A stretch of DNA of 64,000 bases from an uncultured Opitutia bacterium (GTDB lineage Bacteria; Verrucomicrobiota; Verrucomicrobiia; Opitutales; Opitutaceae), in NCBI GenBank assembly GCA_903855985.1, contig CAIOAO010000064.1, forward strand, positions 1-64,000, read 5' to 3'. Below are positions 45,391 through 55,793 of this stretch, piece by piece. Every line of letters begins with the position of its first letter. Position 1 is the first letter of the stretch. The notes below the pieces were generated by a model. It was not told the origin of the DNA. It worked only from the letters and a program-made list of their open reading frames with translations, and did not search any database. Position numbers and translations under genes: made by a program.

Positions 45391-48300
45391 TTATTTGGCC
45401 CCCACGAATTTGCCGGCGGCGACAGGCGCCGCGGCGGTCCGGCGGTGCTTCAGCCAGGTCGTGAACCGGTCCATGTAGACAAAGATGACCGGCGTGATGT
45501 AGAGCGTCAGCAGCTGCGAAACCAGCAGGCCGCCGACCACCGCCAGGCCGAGCGGCCGGCGCGAGTCGGACCCGGTGCCGAGGCCCAGCGCGATGGGGAA
45601 CGCGCCCGCCAGGGCGGCGAACGTCGTCATCATGATCGGCCGGAAGCGCACGAGGCAGGCCTCGACGATGGCTTTCTCGGCATTGAACGCCTTCCCCTGC
45701 TCGCGCTCCTTCGCGATCGCGAAGTCCACCATCATGATGGCGTTCTTTTTCACGATGCCGATCAGCAGGATGACGCCGACATAACCCATGATGTTCAGCT
45801 CCTGGCGGAACGCCCACAGCGTGAACAGGGCGCCGAAGCTCGCCGCCGGCAGGCCGGACAGGATCGTCAGCGGATGGATGAAATCCTCATACAGGATGCC
45901 CAGCACGATGTAGATGACGATGACCGCCGTGAACAGCAGCAGGCCCATGCCGGCCAGCGACGAGGCGAACGCCTGGGCCGAGCCGACGAAACTATAGCTC
46001 ACGGTCGGCGGCAGGTCCTGCTCGGCAATCTTCGCGATGGCCGCCGTCGCGTCACCCAGTGACACGCCCGTCTTGAGGTTGAACGAGATCGTGACGGCCG
46101 GGATCTGGCCGAGATGGGTCACCGTCAGCGGGCCGACGTCGCGGCGCAGCGTGGCCACCGTGTCGAGCGAGACGAGTTTCCCGCTGCGCGAGCGCAGATA
46201 GATGAGCGAGAGCGCCGCGGTGTCGCGCTGGAACTCCGGCGCCACCTCCATGATGACGTAATACTGGTTGGTCGGCGTGTAGATGGTGGAGACCTGCCGC
46301 GTGCCGAAGGCGCTGTAGAGCGCATCCTCGATCTGCGCCGGCGTGATCCCGAGCGTCGCCGCGCGGTCGCGCTGGATGTCCACGCGCAGCTGCGGACTCG
46401 TGATCTGCAGGTCGCTGTTGACGTCCACCAGCAGGTCCGGGAGGCCGCGGAATTTATTCTCCATGGCGCCGGCCACCGCGTAGAGCTCCTTGAGGTCGCT
46501 GCCGGTGAGGGTGAACTGGTAGAGCGCCTTGGTCAGCTGGCCGCCGATGCGGATGGCCGGCGGGATCTGCGGGTAGGCGCGGAGGCCGGGGACCACCGCC
46601 AGCTTCTTGCGCAGGTCGTTCATGATCACGTCAATCGACGGTCGTTCGTCGCGCGGCTTCAGGCGCATGAAGACGCGGCCCTGGTTCGGGGTGGCACTGA
46701 CCGCCCCGCCCGACCCCATCGCCGACATCATCGCCGCCACGTACGGCTGCTGGGCGACGATCGCCGCCGCCGCCTGCTGGTGCCGCACCATCTCCTCGAA
46801 CGAGATGTCCTGGGCGGCCTCCGTGAAGACCAGCACGATGCCGGTGTCGTCCGTCGGGATGAAGCCCTGCGGCAGCACCTTCACCAGCCCGACGGTCAGC
46901 ACGGCCATCAGGCCCGCGATGGACACGACCGCCACCCGGTGGCGCAGGCTGAGGTGCAGCGTGCGCTCGTAGAATTTTTGCACGCGGCCGAAGGCCTGCT
47001 CGCTCCACGCGTACAGCCGGCCGTGCGCCGACGTCCCCGCGGGCGAGCCGGTGCCGTGCGGCTTCAGGAAGCGGCTGCAGAGCATCGGCGTGAGCGTCAG
47101 CGAGACCACGCCCGACACCAGGATCGCCGCCGTGATCGTCACCGCAAACTCGTGCAGCAGCCGGCCGAGGATGCCGCCCATGAACATCAGGGGGATGAAC
47201 ACCGCGACCAGCGACAGCGTCATCGACATGATCGTGAAGCCGATCTCCTTCGAGCCCTTGAACGCCGCCTCGCGCACGCCCATGCCGCCCTCGATGTAGC
47301 GGACGATGTTCTCGAGCATGACAATGGCGTCATCCACCACGAAGCCCACCGAGAGTGTCAGCGCCAGCAGCGAGAGGTTGTCCAGCGAGTAGCCGCAAAA
47401 ATACATCGCGACGAACGTGCCGAGCAGCGCCATCGGGATGGCGACGCTGGGGATGACCGTCGCCCAGACCGAGCGCAGGAAGATGAAGATCACCAGCACC
47501 ACCAGCGCAACCGAGAGCAGCAGGGTGAACTCGACGTCATGCACCGAGGCGCGCACGGCCTCGGAATTGTCGCGCAGGATGCCCAGGTGCACCGACTCGG
47601 GCAGCTGCTTCGCGAAGATGGGCAGCAGGGCGCGGACGCGGCCGACCACCTCGACGGTGTTGACGCCGGGCTGCTTCTGCACCGCCAGCACGATGGAGCG
47701 CGCCGGGTCCAGCTTACCGTCGGGGCCGCGTTCGGCATACCAGTTGGCAATGCGCGCGTCCTGCACGCTGTCGATCACCTGCGCGAGCTCGCCCAGGCGC
47801 ACGGGGGCGCCGTTGCGGTACGCCACCACCAGGCCGGTGAATTCCGTGGCGTTCGCCAGCTGGCCGCTGGCGAGGATCTGCACCGACTGGCGGTAGCCGT
47901 CGAGCAGGCCGGTGGGCTGGTTGACGTTGTGGGCGCTGAGCGCGGTCTTCACCTCGTCGAGCGTGATGCCGCGGCTCGCGAGCAGCCGCGGGTCGAGCCG
48001 GACCCGCAGCGCGTATTTTTGCGCGCCGAACACCTGCACCTGCGAGACGCCGTCCACGCTGGAGATGCGCTGCGCCATCAGCGTCTCGGCGTATTCGTCC
48101 ACGACGGACAGCGGGAGCGTGGGGGAGCTGAGCGCGAGGTAGAGCACCGGCTGGTCGGCCGGGTTGGTTTTGCGCAGCGAGGGCGGCGACGGCATGTCCG
48201 TCGGCAGCCGGCGCTGCACCGCGGCGATGGACGCCTGCACGTCCTGCGCGGCGGCGTCGATGTTGCGGTCGAGCGTGAACTGCAGGGTGATCGACGTGGA

Positions 48301-48561
48301 GCCCGTGCCGCTCGTCGAGGTCATCGAATCGATGCCCGCGATGGTGGAAAACTGCTGTTCGAGCACGGTCGCGACCGCGCTCGACATCGTCTCGGGCGTC
48401 GCGCCCGGCAGGCTCGCGCCGACCACGATGGTGGGAAAGTCCACGGTGGGCAGGTCGCTCACCGGCAGGAGCCGGAAGGCCATGACGCCAAAGAGGCACA
48501 GCGCCCCCGTGAGCAGCGTGGTCATCACCGGCCGGCGGATACAGAGTTCCGGGAGATTCAT
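45391..48561 (-). CDS. RND multidrug efflux permease (AcrB/MdtC-like)
   Basis: 1056 aa; FPTIVVGASLPGATPETM; SVGFVVDDAIVMLENIVRY; IGIVKKNAIMMVDFAI. Confidence 0.95.
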   Translation of the reverse strand: MNLPELCIRRPVMTTLLTGALCLFGVMAFRLLPVSDLPTVDFPTIVVGASLPGATPETMSSAVATVLEQQFSTIAGIDSMTSTSGTGSTSITLQFTLDRNIDAAAQDVQASIAAVQRRLPTDMPSPPSLRKTNPADQPVLYLALSSPTLPLSVVDEYAETLMAQRISSVDGVSQVQVFGAQKYALRVRLDPRLLASRGITLDEVKTALSAHNVNQPTGLLDGYRQSVQILASGQLANATEFTGLVVAYRNGAPVRLGELAQVIDSVQDARIANWYAERGPDGKLDPARSIVLAVQKQPGVNTVEVVGRVRALLPIFAKQLPESVHLGILRDNSEAVRASVHDVEFTLLLSVALVVLVIFIFLRSVWATVIPSVAIPMALLGTFVAMYFCGYSLDNLSLLALTLSVGFVVDDAIVMLENIVRYIEGGMGVREAAFKGSKEIGFTIMSMTLSLVAVFIPLMFMGGILGRLLHEFAVTITAAILVSGVVSLTLTPMLCSRFLKPHGTGSPAGTSAHGRLYAWSEQAFGRVQKFYERTLHLSLRHRVAVVSIAGLMAVLTVGLVKVLPQGFIPTDDTGIVLVFTEAAQDISFEEMVRHQQAAAAIVAQQPYVAAMMSAMGSGGAVSATPNQGRVFMRLKPRDERPSIDVIMNDLRKKLAVVPGLRAYPQIPPAIRIGGQLTKALYQFTLTGSDLKELYAVAGAMENKFRGLPDLLVDVNSDLQITSPQLRVDIQRDRAATLGITPAQIEDALYSAFGTRQVSTIYTPTNQYYVIMEVAPEFQRDTAALSLIYLRSRSGKLVSLDTVATLRRDVGPLTVTHLGQIPAVTISFNLKTGVSLGDATAAIAKIAEQDLPPTVSYSFVGSAQAFASSLAGMGLLLFTAVIVIYIVLGILYEDFIHPLTILSGLPAASFGALFTLWAFRQELNIMGYVGVILLIGIVKKNAIMMVDFAIAKEREQGKAFNAEKAIVEACLVRFRPIMMTTFAALAGAFPIALGLGTGSDSRRPLGLAVVGGLLVSQLLTLYITPVIFVYMDRFTTWLKHRRTAAAPVAAGKFVGAK

Positions 48562-48573
48562 GGGCGGCGCGGG

Positions 48574-49752
48574 TCAGGAATGCTTGGGTGCCGCCGCGGG
48601 GGCGTCCGCCGTGACGGGTTGGCCGGAAATCCGGTGCGCCTCGACCTTCATGCCGGGCAGCAGGCGGAGCTGGCCGTCGGTCACGACCGTCTCGCCGGGC
48701 TTGATGCCCTCGGCCAGCAGCGTGTTGTCCCCGTCGGTGCGGGCCACCTTCACCGTGCGCAACTCGACGGTCGCGTCGGCCTTCACCACGTAAACCGTGG
48801 AGCCGCTCTGGCTGTTCTGCACCGCGGTCGAGGGCACGACGATGGCGCCGGCATCCACGCCGACCTGGGTGACGACGTACACAAACCGACCCGGCCAGAG
48901 GGCGTCGTCGTCGTTGGGGAAGACCGCCTTCAGGGTGACCATGCCGGTGGTGGGATCGATGGTATTGTCGATGAACTCCAGCCGGCCGTTCTCGCGGGTG
49001 GTACCGGACGAGCGCTCGGTGACGGTGACCGTGGCGCGGCCGGCCGCGAAGGCGGCGCGGATCTCATTCAGCGCGCGCTCGGGCACCGCATAACTCACGG
49101 CGACGGGCGCGACCTGGTTGATGGTGACGAGGGTGAAACTGTTGTCATTGGCCTTCACCAGCGCGCCCTCGTGCAGGAGGCGCTGGCCGGCGCGGCCGGC
49201 GATGGGGGCGCGGATCGTGGTGTAGCCGAGCAGCAGCTCCGCGTTGCTCACGGCGGCCTCCTTGGCCTGCACCTGCGCCTTGGCCGTTTCCGCCTTCGTG
49301 ACGTACTGGACATACTCCTCCTTCGAAACCACGGCCTGCCGGTCGAGCTGCTGGTAGCGGTCGAGGTCGGCCTGGGCCTGGGCGGCCATCGCGCGGGCGT
49401 TGGCCAGGTCGGCCCGGGCAATCAGCAGGCTGTTCTCCAACGGGCGGCGGTCGAGGGAGACGAGCAGGTCGCCTGCCTTCAGCTCCTGGCCCTCCTGGAA
49501 ATTCACCTCGGCAATGATGCCGTCGACCTGGGATTTCACGCTCACCGAGCGCAGGGCCTGCACGTTGCCGATCGCCTCCACCCGGCGCGGCACATCCCGC
49601 TGCACGGCCACCGCCGTCTGCACCGGCACCACGGGCGCAGCGGGCGCGGCGTTGCCGGAGCGGCTGCAGCCCGCGGCGGACCACAGGAGGGCCCCGCCCA
49701 GCAGGGACAGGACAGAAAATTTCAGGGCCGGGGAAAGGGCGGAGGTTTTCAT
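48574..49752 (-). CDS. RND efflux periplasmic adaptor subunit (MFP)
   Basis: Lipobox GCSRSG; VDGIIAEVNFQEGQELKAGDLLVSLD; TIRAPIAGRAGQRLLHEGALV. Confidence 0.93.
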   Translation of the reverse strand: MKTSALSPALKFSVLSLLGGALLWSAAGCSRSGNAAPAAPVVPVQTAVAVQRDVPRRVEAIGNVQALRSVSVKSQVDGIIAEVNFQEGQELKAGDLLVSLDRRPLENSLLIARADLANARAMAAQAQADLDRYQQLDRQAVVSKEEYVQYVTKAETAKAQVQAKEAAVSNAELLLGYTTIRAPIAGRAGQRLLHEGALVKANDNSFTLVTINQVAPVAVSYAVPERALNEIRAAFAAGRATVTVTERSSGTTRENGRLEFIDNTIDPTTGMVTLKAVFPNDDDALWPGRFVYVVTQVGVDAGAIVVPSTAVQNSQSGSTVYVVKADATVELRTVKVARTDGDNTLLAEGIKPGETVVTDGQLRLLPGMKVEAHRISGQPVTADAPAAAPKHS

Positions 49753-50207
49753 CGGTGGGCGTTCGCCTCCATTTGGAGGAGGTTGGTTTTGACGTGCAAA
49801 AGGTCGTTGATCAAGGCCGTGCGTCGCGCCGCCGGCAGGCCGCTGAGGTAGTCCTCGCGCAGCCGCCCGGCCAGGCCGGTCAGGCGCAGGGCGATCCGCT
49901 CGGCCTTCGGCGTGAGGTGCAGGTGGTAAGCCCGGCCGTCCCGCTGGTGGTCGCGGCGCTCGATCCAGCCCGCCCGTTCGAGCCGGCTCGCCTGCCGGCT
50001 GACGGAAATGCGCTCCATCTGCAGGCTCTCCGCCAGCTCGCTCTGCGTGCAGCCGGGCTGCCGCGCGAGGTGGTAGAGAAAAAGCCACTGCGAGCGTGTG
50101 AGCTCCAGCCCGGCCACGCGGCGGTCGAATTCCTTGCGCGCCAGCCGGCTGATATCGCTGAAAATGAAGCCCAGGCTGCGGTCAAACGTGGTCGGGCGGT
50201 GCGCCAT
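49749..50207 (-). CDS. MarR family transcriptional regulator
   Basis: LTRSQWLFLYHLARQPGCTQSELAESLQMERISVSRQASRLERAGWIERRDHQRDGRAYHLHLT. Confidence 0.95.
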   Translation of the reverse strand: MAHRPTTFDRSLGFIFSDISRLARKEFDRRVAGLELTRSQWLFLYHLARQPGCTQSELAESLQMERISVSRQASRLERAGWIERRDHQRDGRAYHLHLTPKAERIALRLTGLAGRLREDYLSGLPAARRTALINDLLHVKTNLLQMEANAHR

Positions 50208-50220
50208 GAGGGTTAAATTG

Positions 50221-50234
50221 GTAAGCTAGCTTAC
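50221..50234. promoter_or_regulatory. perfect 14-bp palindrome GTAAGCTAGCTTAC, candidate MarR operator
   Basis: Read directly; 13 nt upstream of the marR start codon. Confidence 0.75.
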
Positions 50235-50320
50235 TTTCCTGCGCAAGCCCGCGCCGAAAGTTTTTCCGTCCCGGCGCTTGCGGCGGCCGCCCCGCCACCC
50301 GAGTCTCCGTTCCCCCCGCC

Positions 50321-51817
50321 ATGAGCCGGAAATTCATCCTCGCGCTCGACCAGGGCACGACCTCGTCCCGTTCCCTGGTCTTTGACCGCCACGGCCGCGT
50401 GCGCGGCGCGGCGCAGCAGGAATTTCCCCAGCACTTCCCCCGCCCGGGCTGGGTCGAGCACGACCCGGAGGATCTCTGGGCCACCACGCGCCGCACCGCC
50501 CTCGCCGCCGTCGCCGAGGCCAACCTCACCGCGCGCGACCTCGCCGCCATCGGTCTCACCAACCAGCGCGAAACCACCCTGCTCTGGGACCGCCGCACCG
50601 GCCGGCCGCTCGCCCCCGCCATCGTCTGGCAGGACCGCCGCACCGCCGCGCTCTGCGAAAAACTCCGGCGCCGCGGCCTCGAGCCGCTCTTCCGCCGCCG
50701 CACCGGCCTCGTTCTCGACCCGTATTTCAGCGGGACCAAGCTCGCCTGGCTCCTCGACCACCTCCCGGGCGCCCGCACCCGCGCCGCGCGCGGCGAACTC
50801 GCCTTCGGCACCGTGGATACCTGGCTCCTCTGGAAACTTACCGGTGGCGAGGTCCACGCCACCGACGTCTCCAACGCCTCGCGCACCCTCCTGCTCAACC
50901 TGCGCACCGGCGCGTGGGACGACGAGCTGCTTCGTCTCCTCCGCATCCCGCGCGCCGTGCTGCCCGCCGTGCGCGCCAGCAGCGAGGTCTACGGCCACGT
51001 CTCCAGCATCCCGGCGCTGCGCGGCGTGCCCATCAGCGGCGTCGCCGGCGACCAGCAGTCCGCCCTCTTCGGCCAGGCCTGCTTCCGCCCCGGCATGGCC
51101 AAGAACACCTACGGCACCGGCTGCTTCCTCCTGCTCCACACCGGCGAAAAGCCCGTTGTCTCCCGCCACCAGCTCCTCACCACCATCGCGTGGCGGCTCG
51201 GTCCCGACAGCCCGCTCGAATACGCCCTCGAGGGCAGCGTGTTCATCGGCGGCGCCGTCGTGCAATGGCTGCGCGACGGGCTCGGGCTCATCCCGCGCTC
51301 CGCCGACATCGAGGCACTCGCCGCCCGCGCCGCCGACAACGGCGGGGTCTACCTCGTGCCCGCGTTCACCGGTCTCGGCGCCCCGCACTGGGACGCCTCC
51401 GCCCGCGGCGCCATCACCGGGCTCACGCGCGGCACCACCGCCGCCCACCTCGCGCGCGCCGCGCTCGAGAGCATCGCCTACCAGAGCGCCGACCTGCTCC
51501 GCGCCATGCAGGCCGACTGCGGCGGCAAACTGCGCGAACTGCGGGTGGACGGCGGCGCCACCGTGAACAACACCCTGATGCAGTTCCAGGCCGACCTGCT
51601 CCGCGTCCCCGTCGTCCGCCCGCGCACCCGGGAAACCACCGCCCTCGGCGTCGCCTACCTTGCCGGCCTCGCCGTCGGTTTCTGGAAGGACCGCGCCGAG
51701 ATCGCCCGGCTCTGGCGCGCCGAGTGCACTTTCCGCCCCCAAACCCCGCCCGCCGCGTCCCGCCAGCTGCTCGCCGGCTGGCATCGCGCGGTCGACCGGG
51801 TGAAAAATCCGGGCTGA
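50321..51817 (+). CDS. glpK: glycerol kinase
   Basis: [56 protein letters not shown]. Confidence 0.95.
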   Translation: MSRKFILALDQGTTSSRSLVFDRHGRVRGAAQQEFPQHFPRPGWVEHDPEDLWATTRRTALAAVAEANLTARDLAAIGLTNQRETTLLWDRRTGRPLAPAIVWQDRRTAALCEKLRRRGLEPLFRRRTGLVLDPYFSGTKLAWLLDHLPGARTRAARGELAFGTVDTWLLWKLTGGEVHATDVSNASRTLLLNLRTGAWDDELLRLLRIPRAVLPAVRASSEVYGHVSSIPALRGVPISGVAGDQQSALFGQACFRPGMAKNTYGTGCFLLLHTGEKPVVSRHQLLTTIAWRLGPDSPLEYALEGSVFIGGAVVQWLRDGLGLIPRSADIEALAARAADNGGVYLVPAFTGLGAPHWDASARGAITGLTRGTTAAHLARAALESIAYQSADLLRAMQADCGGKLRELRVDGGATVNNTLMQFQADLLRVPVVRPRTRETTALGVAYLAGLAVGFWKDRAEIARLWRAECTFRPQTPPAASRQLLAGWHRAVDRVKNPG

Positions 51818-51929
51818 GGGCGCCTCCTTCCGCAGTTCGCTTGCAGCGCCGCGTAAAATATTTGTCAGCCAAGGGCTCCCGCCGATTCCCGCATTGAGTC
51901 CATGGGAAAAGCACTTAGGATCTGTTTTC

Positions 51930-52637
51930 ATGTCCATGTTCGCTCGGGCCACGCTGTTGATTCTGCTGTCCCTCGGATTTGTCCGCCTCGTGGCGGCCGA
52001 TTCCGATGAACTTACCCTGCTCCGGTCCAAGGCGGAGCACGGCAACGCCCTCGCGCAGTATAATCTCGGCCTGGTGTACGCCCAGGGCCGCCTCGCGCCC
52101 GCCGACCCGGCGGAAGCCTTTGCCTGGCTCTCCATCGCCTCCGAGAGCGGCGCCACCGGCAAGGCCCTCGACAGCCTCCTCGGGAACATTACCGACCAGC
52201 AACTCGCCGAGGGCCGCCGCCGCCTCGGGGCCTACCGCACCGCCCTCGCCAGCGCCAGCACCACCATCACTTCCCATCCCACCCCGAAGCTCGCCCCGCG
52301 CGGCTTCACCGTCGACACCACGCCGGTCGCCCCGCCCGCCACCGATCCTACGACCCCACTCACCAAGACCCCGGAAGTCGTCGCCCCGCCCGCCACCACC
52401 ACCCCGGCCGAGGGCGCCGGCGTGACCGAGCTCGCCCAGGCGCGGAAGGAACTCGGGCAGTCCCGGGCCGACTTGCTCGCCGCCAACACCGAGCTCGCCA
52501 CGCTGCGCGCGGCCGTGGCCCGCTTGACCGAGGAACTGGCGGCCGCGAAGCGCGAACTCACCACCCTCAAGCCTGTCGCCGATCTCACTCCCGCAGAAAA
52601 ATCCAAGGCGGAGGATTCCGCCCGCCCCCGGCCATGA
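51930..52637 (+). CDS. Sel1-repeat secreted protein
   Basis: Signal peptide; AEHGNALAQYNLGLVYAQGRLAPADPAEAFAWLSIASESG; short C-terminal coiled coil. Confidence 0.85.
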   Translation: MSMFARATLLILLSLGFVRLVAADSDELTLLRSKAEHGNALAQYNLGLVYAQGRLAPADPAEAFAWLSIASESGATGKALDSLLGNITDQQLAEGRRRLGAYRTALASASTTITSHPTPKLAPRGFTVDTTPVAPPATDPTTPLTKTPEVVAPPATTTPAEGAGVTELAQARKELGQSRADLLAANTELATLRAAVARLTEELAAAKRELTTLKPVADLTPAEKSKAEDSARPRP

Positions 52638-55600
52638 ACCTCCTCCGCCTCCGACTCTGTTTGCTCCTGGCCGTCGCGCTGTCCGCCACCGCCGTCCTCT
52701 CCGCCGAGCCGGCGGAAATCGCCTCGCTCCGCACGAAGGCCGAAAAGGGCAACGCCATCGCCCAGTACAACCTGGGCCTCGCCTACGCCGAGGGCCGCGA
52801 CGATCTGCCCGCCGACCAGGTGCAGGCCTTTGTCTGGCTCACCCTTTCCGGCGACAGCGGCAGCACGCGGAAGGCGCTCGCCGCCGTCCTCGCCACGATC
52901 TCCGACGCCCAGCTCGCCGCCGCCCGCCGCCAGCTTGAATCCTACCGCGGCACTCCCGCCGCCCGGAATCTCGCCGGCACCAGCCACAGCACTCCGGCCA
53001 AGTTTGTGGTCGTTGCTCCTGCGGTTTCCGCTCCCTTGGTTCCGGCGCCCGTCCCGGCTGCTCCGGCGGCCAAGCCGGCCGAAACCCCCGCCAGCCCGGC
53101 CGAGCCCGTGGAAACGGATGACGTCGCAGCCCTGCGCAAGGACAAGCACCAGCTGAGCGACGAGCTCGCCATCGCCTGGAAGGAAAACGACCGGCTGAAA
53201 ACCAGCATCGCCACCGCCCAGACGGCGTCCACCCGCGACCAGCAAATCATCAAGCTGCTGGAACAGCGCAGCGCGGAGCTCACCGCCACCCAGACCGAAC
53301 TCGCCCAAACAAAGACCCGGCTGACCGAGGCGTCCGCTCACTTTGACCAGCTGCAAGCCGAGGCCACCGCCCGCAACGCCGCCGCCCTCAAGGCCCGCGA
53401 ACAAGTCGGGGAATCCGCCCTCCATCTCGCCGAGGCCCGCTCGCGCATCTCGGATCTCCAGGCCCGCCTCACCGCCGCCGAGGCCGCCGGCGCCGCGCTC
53501 GTCGCCGCCCAATCCAATGACGGCAGCCGCGAAGCCGCGCTGAAAGAGGACCTCGCCGCCGCGCACAAGGAAATCGAAACCGCCCAGGCCCTCGCCGCCA
53601 GCACCGCCGCCAAAAACGACCTACTCAAATCCGAGCGCCAGGCCGCCGAGTCCGCGCGCGCCCAGCTCGCCGCCGAAAAGGAAACCCTGACCGCCCAGCT
53701 TGCCACCGCCGGCAAGGCGGGCCCGCAGCTGGCTGAACTCCAATCCCAGGTCTCCGGGCTTAAGTCCCGCCTCACTTCCGCCGAGTCCGCCCGCGCCAAG
53801 ATTGCCGCCGACCAGGAAGTCCTCGCCGCCCAGCTCGCCGCGGCCAAATCCGCCGCCCAAGCCGGCAGCTCCGCCCAGGCCAAGTCCGCCGCGCTCGCCA
53901 CCGAGCTCGCCGCCGCCCAGCAGTCGCTCGCCGAATCCAAACAAAAGCTCGCCGCCAGCGAAGCCGCCCGCACCAGCGCCGTGGAGGCGTCCCACCGGAT
54001 CGAAGCCGCCGGCCAATCGTCCGCCGACCAGCTCGCCGTCCTGCAGTCCCGCGTGAAATCGCTCGAGGCTGAATCGGCCGCGGCCGCCGCGAAAGCCCAG
54101 GGCGCCGCCAAACTCACCGCCGAACTTGAGGCAGCGCGCCAGGAAACCGCCCGCGCGCAAGCCCTCGCCTCGGCCGCCGCCGCCGACCAGGCCAAGTCCG
54201 CCGCCTCCCTTTCCGCCGCCGTCGCCGAAAACACCCGCCTCGTCAACGAACGCGACGCCGCCGAGACCGCCCGCACCCAGCTCGCCGCGGACAAGGAAAA
54301 ACTCGCCACCCAGCTGGCCGCCGCCACCGCCGCCGCCGCCCAGAGCGGCAGCTCGAGCCAGGCCAAGACCGCCGAACTCACCGCCGAGTTCGAGTCCTCG
54401 CGCCAGGCGCTGTTCGAGGCCCGGCAAAAACTCACCGTCAACGAGACCACCCGCACCGCCCTGGCCGAGCAGCTCAACCCGCTCCGCCTGCAGGTAAAGG
54501 AAGCCCAGGCCGCCCTCGCCTCGGCCAATGGGCAGAATCAGAACCTGGTCACGGAACGCGACGGCGCCGCCGCCCGGCTGGCCGTGGCCACCGCGGCCCT
54601 CGCCACCTTGGAGAGCGACCTCGAGAAGGAACGGCTCGCCCGCGCCGACGTGGTCAACGCCCTCACCTCGGCCCGCAAGCGCCTCGAGGAACAGTCCGCC
54701 GCCAATCTCAAGCTCACCGCCAAGCCCGCTGCGGCCGCGCCCTCCCCCCAGCTCACCGCCGAGCTCGAGTCGACCCGCCGCGAACTCGCCGCTGCGAAGG
54801 ACCAGCTGGCCGCGCTCTCCACCGCCTCGGCCTCGGCCCGCGCCGACGCCGCAAAGTCCGCCGCGCAAGTGACCCAGTTGCAGGACCAGCTGGCCGCCGC
54901 CGGCGAGGCCGGCGAAAAATCCCGCGCCGAGCTGCGCGCCACGAATTCCGAACTCACCACCCTGCGCACGAGCGTCACCCGCCTCGAGGCCGAGCGCGCG
55001 AGCGCGACGTCCGCCGCCGGCAACGCCGCCCAGCAGCTGGCGCAACTCACCGCCGTGTCGGCCCAGGTCGCCGACCTCAAGTCCCGCCTCGCCGCCAGCG
55101 AATCCAGCCGGCAGGCCCTCTCAAACCAGCTGGCCACCGCCGCGGAGGCCGAGAAAAACTCCACCGGCCAGCTCGCCGCGCTGCAACAGCAGCTCGCGGA
55201 CACCAAGGCCGCCGCCACCGCGCCCGCCGCGGCGCAGGCCGAGGCCAAGCTCGCCGTCAGCCTGCGCAGCTACAGCGTACTCCAGGCCGAAAACGACGAA
55301 CTCAAGTCCCGCAGTGAAAAGCTCGCCGCGGAAAAATCCGCCCTCGAAACCTCGCTCGCCGGCGTGCGCAACGCGGCCACGGAAGCCGGACCCCTGCGGG
55401 ATCAGCTGCGTCAGGCGCAGGCCCAGGCCACCGCGCTCACCGCGGAAAACGCCCAGTTGAAGACGCGTCTCGCGGCCGGCGTCCCGGTCGCCATCTCCGC
55501 TCCCACCCGGCCCAATGCCCCGTTCCCCGCCGCCTCCACTCCCGCGCCGGCCGCCGCGGCCGCTCCCCGTTCCCACATCGTCGTGGCCGGTGACACCCTC

Positions 55601-55723
55601 GCCAAGATTTCCCGCCTGTACTACGGCGTCCCTACCCGCTGGCCCGAGATTCTCGCCGCCAACAAGGACGTCCTGAAGGACGAGCGCAGCCTGGTCGTGG
55701 GCCGCACCCTGGTCATCCCCTGA
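52634..55723 (+). CDS. Sel1 + long Ala-rich coiled coil + LysM protein
   Basis: AEKGNAIAQYNLGLAYAEGRDDLPADQVQAFVWLTLSGDSG; about 750 aa heptad-like region; HIVVAGDTLAKISRLYYGVPTRWPEILAANKDVL LysM. Confidence 0.88.
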   Translation: MNLLRLRLCLLLAVALSATAVLSAEPAEIASLRTKAEKGNAIAQYNLGLAYAEGRDDLPADQVQAFVWLTLSGDSGSTRKALAAVLATISDAQLAAARRQLESYRGTPAARNLAGTSHSTPAKFVVVAPAVSAPLVPAPVPAAPAAKPAETPASPAEPVETDDVAALRKDKHQLSDELAIAWKENDRLKTSIATAQTASTRDQQIIKLLEQRSAELTATQTELAQTKTRLTEASAHFDQLQAEATARNAAALKAREQVGESALHLAEARSRISDLQARLTAAEAAGAALVAAQSNDGSREAALKEDLAAAHKEIETAQALAASTAAKNDLLKSERQAAESARAQLAAEKETLTAQLATAGKAGPQLAELQSQVSGLKSRLTSAESARAKIAADQEVLAAQLAAAKSAAQAGSSAQAKSAALATELAAAQQSLAESKQKLAASEAARTSAVEASHRIEAAGQSSADQLAVLQSRVKSLEAESAAAAAKAQGAAKLTAELEAARQETARAQALASAAAADQAKSAASLSAAVAENTRLVNERDAAETARTQLAADKEKLATQLAAATAAAAQSGSSSQAKTAELTAEFESSRQALFEARQKLTVNETTRTALAEQLNPLRLQVKEAQAALASANGQNQNLVTERDGAAARLAVATAALATLESDLEKERLARADVVNALTSARKRLEEQSAANLKLTAKPAAAAPSPQLTAELESTRRELAAAKDQLAALSTASASARADAAKSAAQVTQLQDQLAAAGEAGEKSRAELRATNSELTTLRTSVTRLEAERASATSAAGNAAQQLAQLTAVSAQVADLKSRLAASESSRQALSNQLATAAEAEKNSTGQLAALQQQLADTKAAATAPAAAQAEAKLAVSLRSYSVLQAENDELKSRSEKLAAEKSALETSLAGVRNAATEAGPLRDQLRQAQAQATALTAENAQLKTRLAAGVPVAISAPTRPNAPFPAASTPAPAAAAAPRSHIVVAGDTLAKISRLYYGVPTRWPEILAANKDVLKDERSLVVGRTLVIP

Positions 55724-55793
55724 GCCTCCCGCCGGCGTTTCCGCCCTTCGCGAAAGATTGCCTCAAACGTCGTTTCACCCCATCCCAATCCCC

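Noticed and set aside
46114-49851. 1245-aa plus-strand ORF
   Set aside because: Antisense to the RND permease/adaptor genes; long antisense ORFs are expected at this GC content and the translation is His/Arg-rich without domain signals
53621-55045. Gly-rich 474-aa minus-strand ORF resembling a PE_PGRS-like protein
   Set aside because: Mirror of the Ala-rich coiled-coil coding strand (GCC repeats read as GGC)
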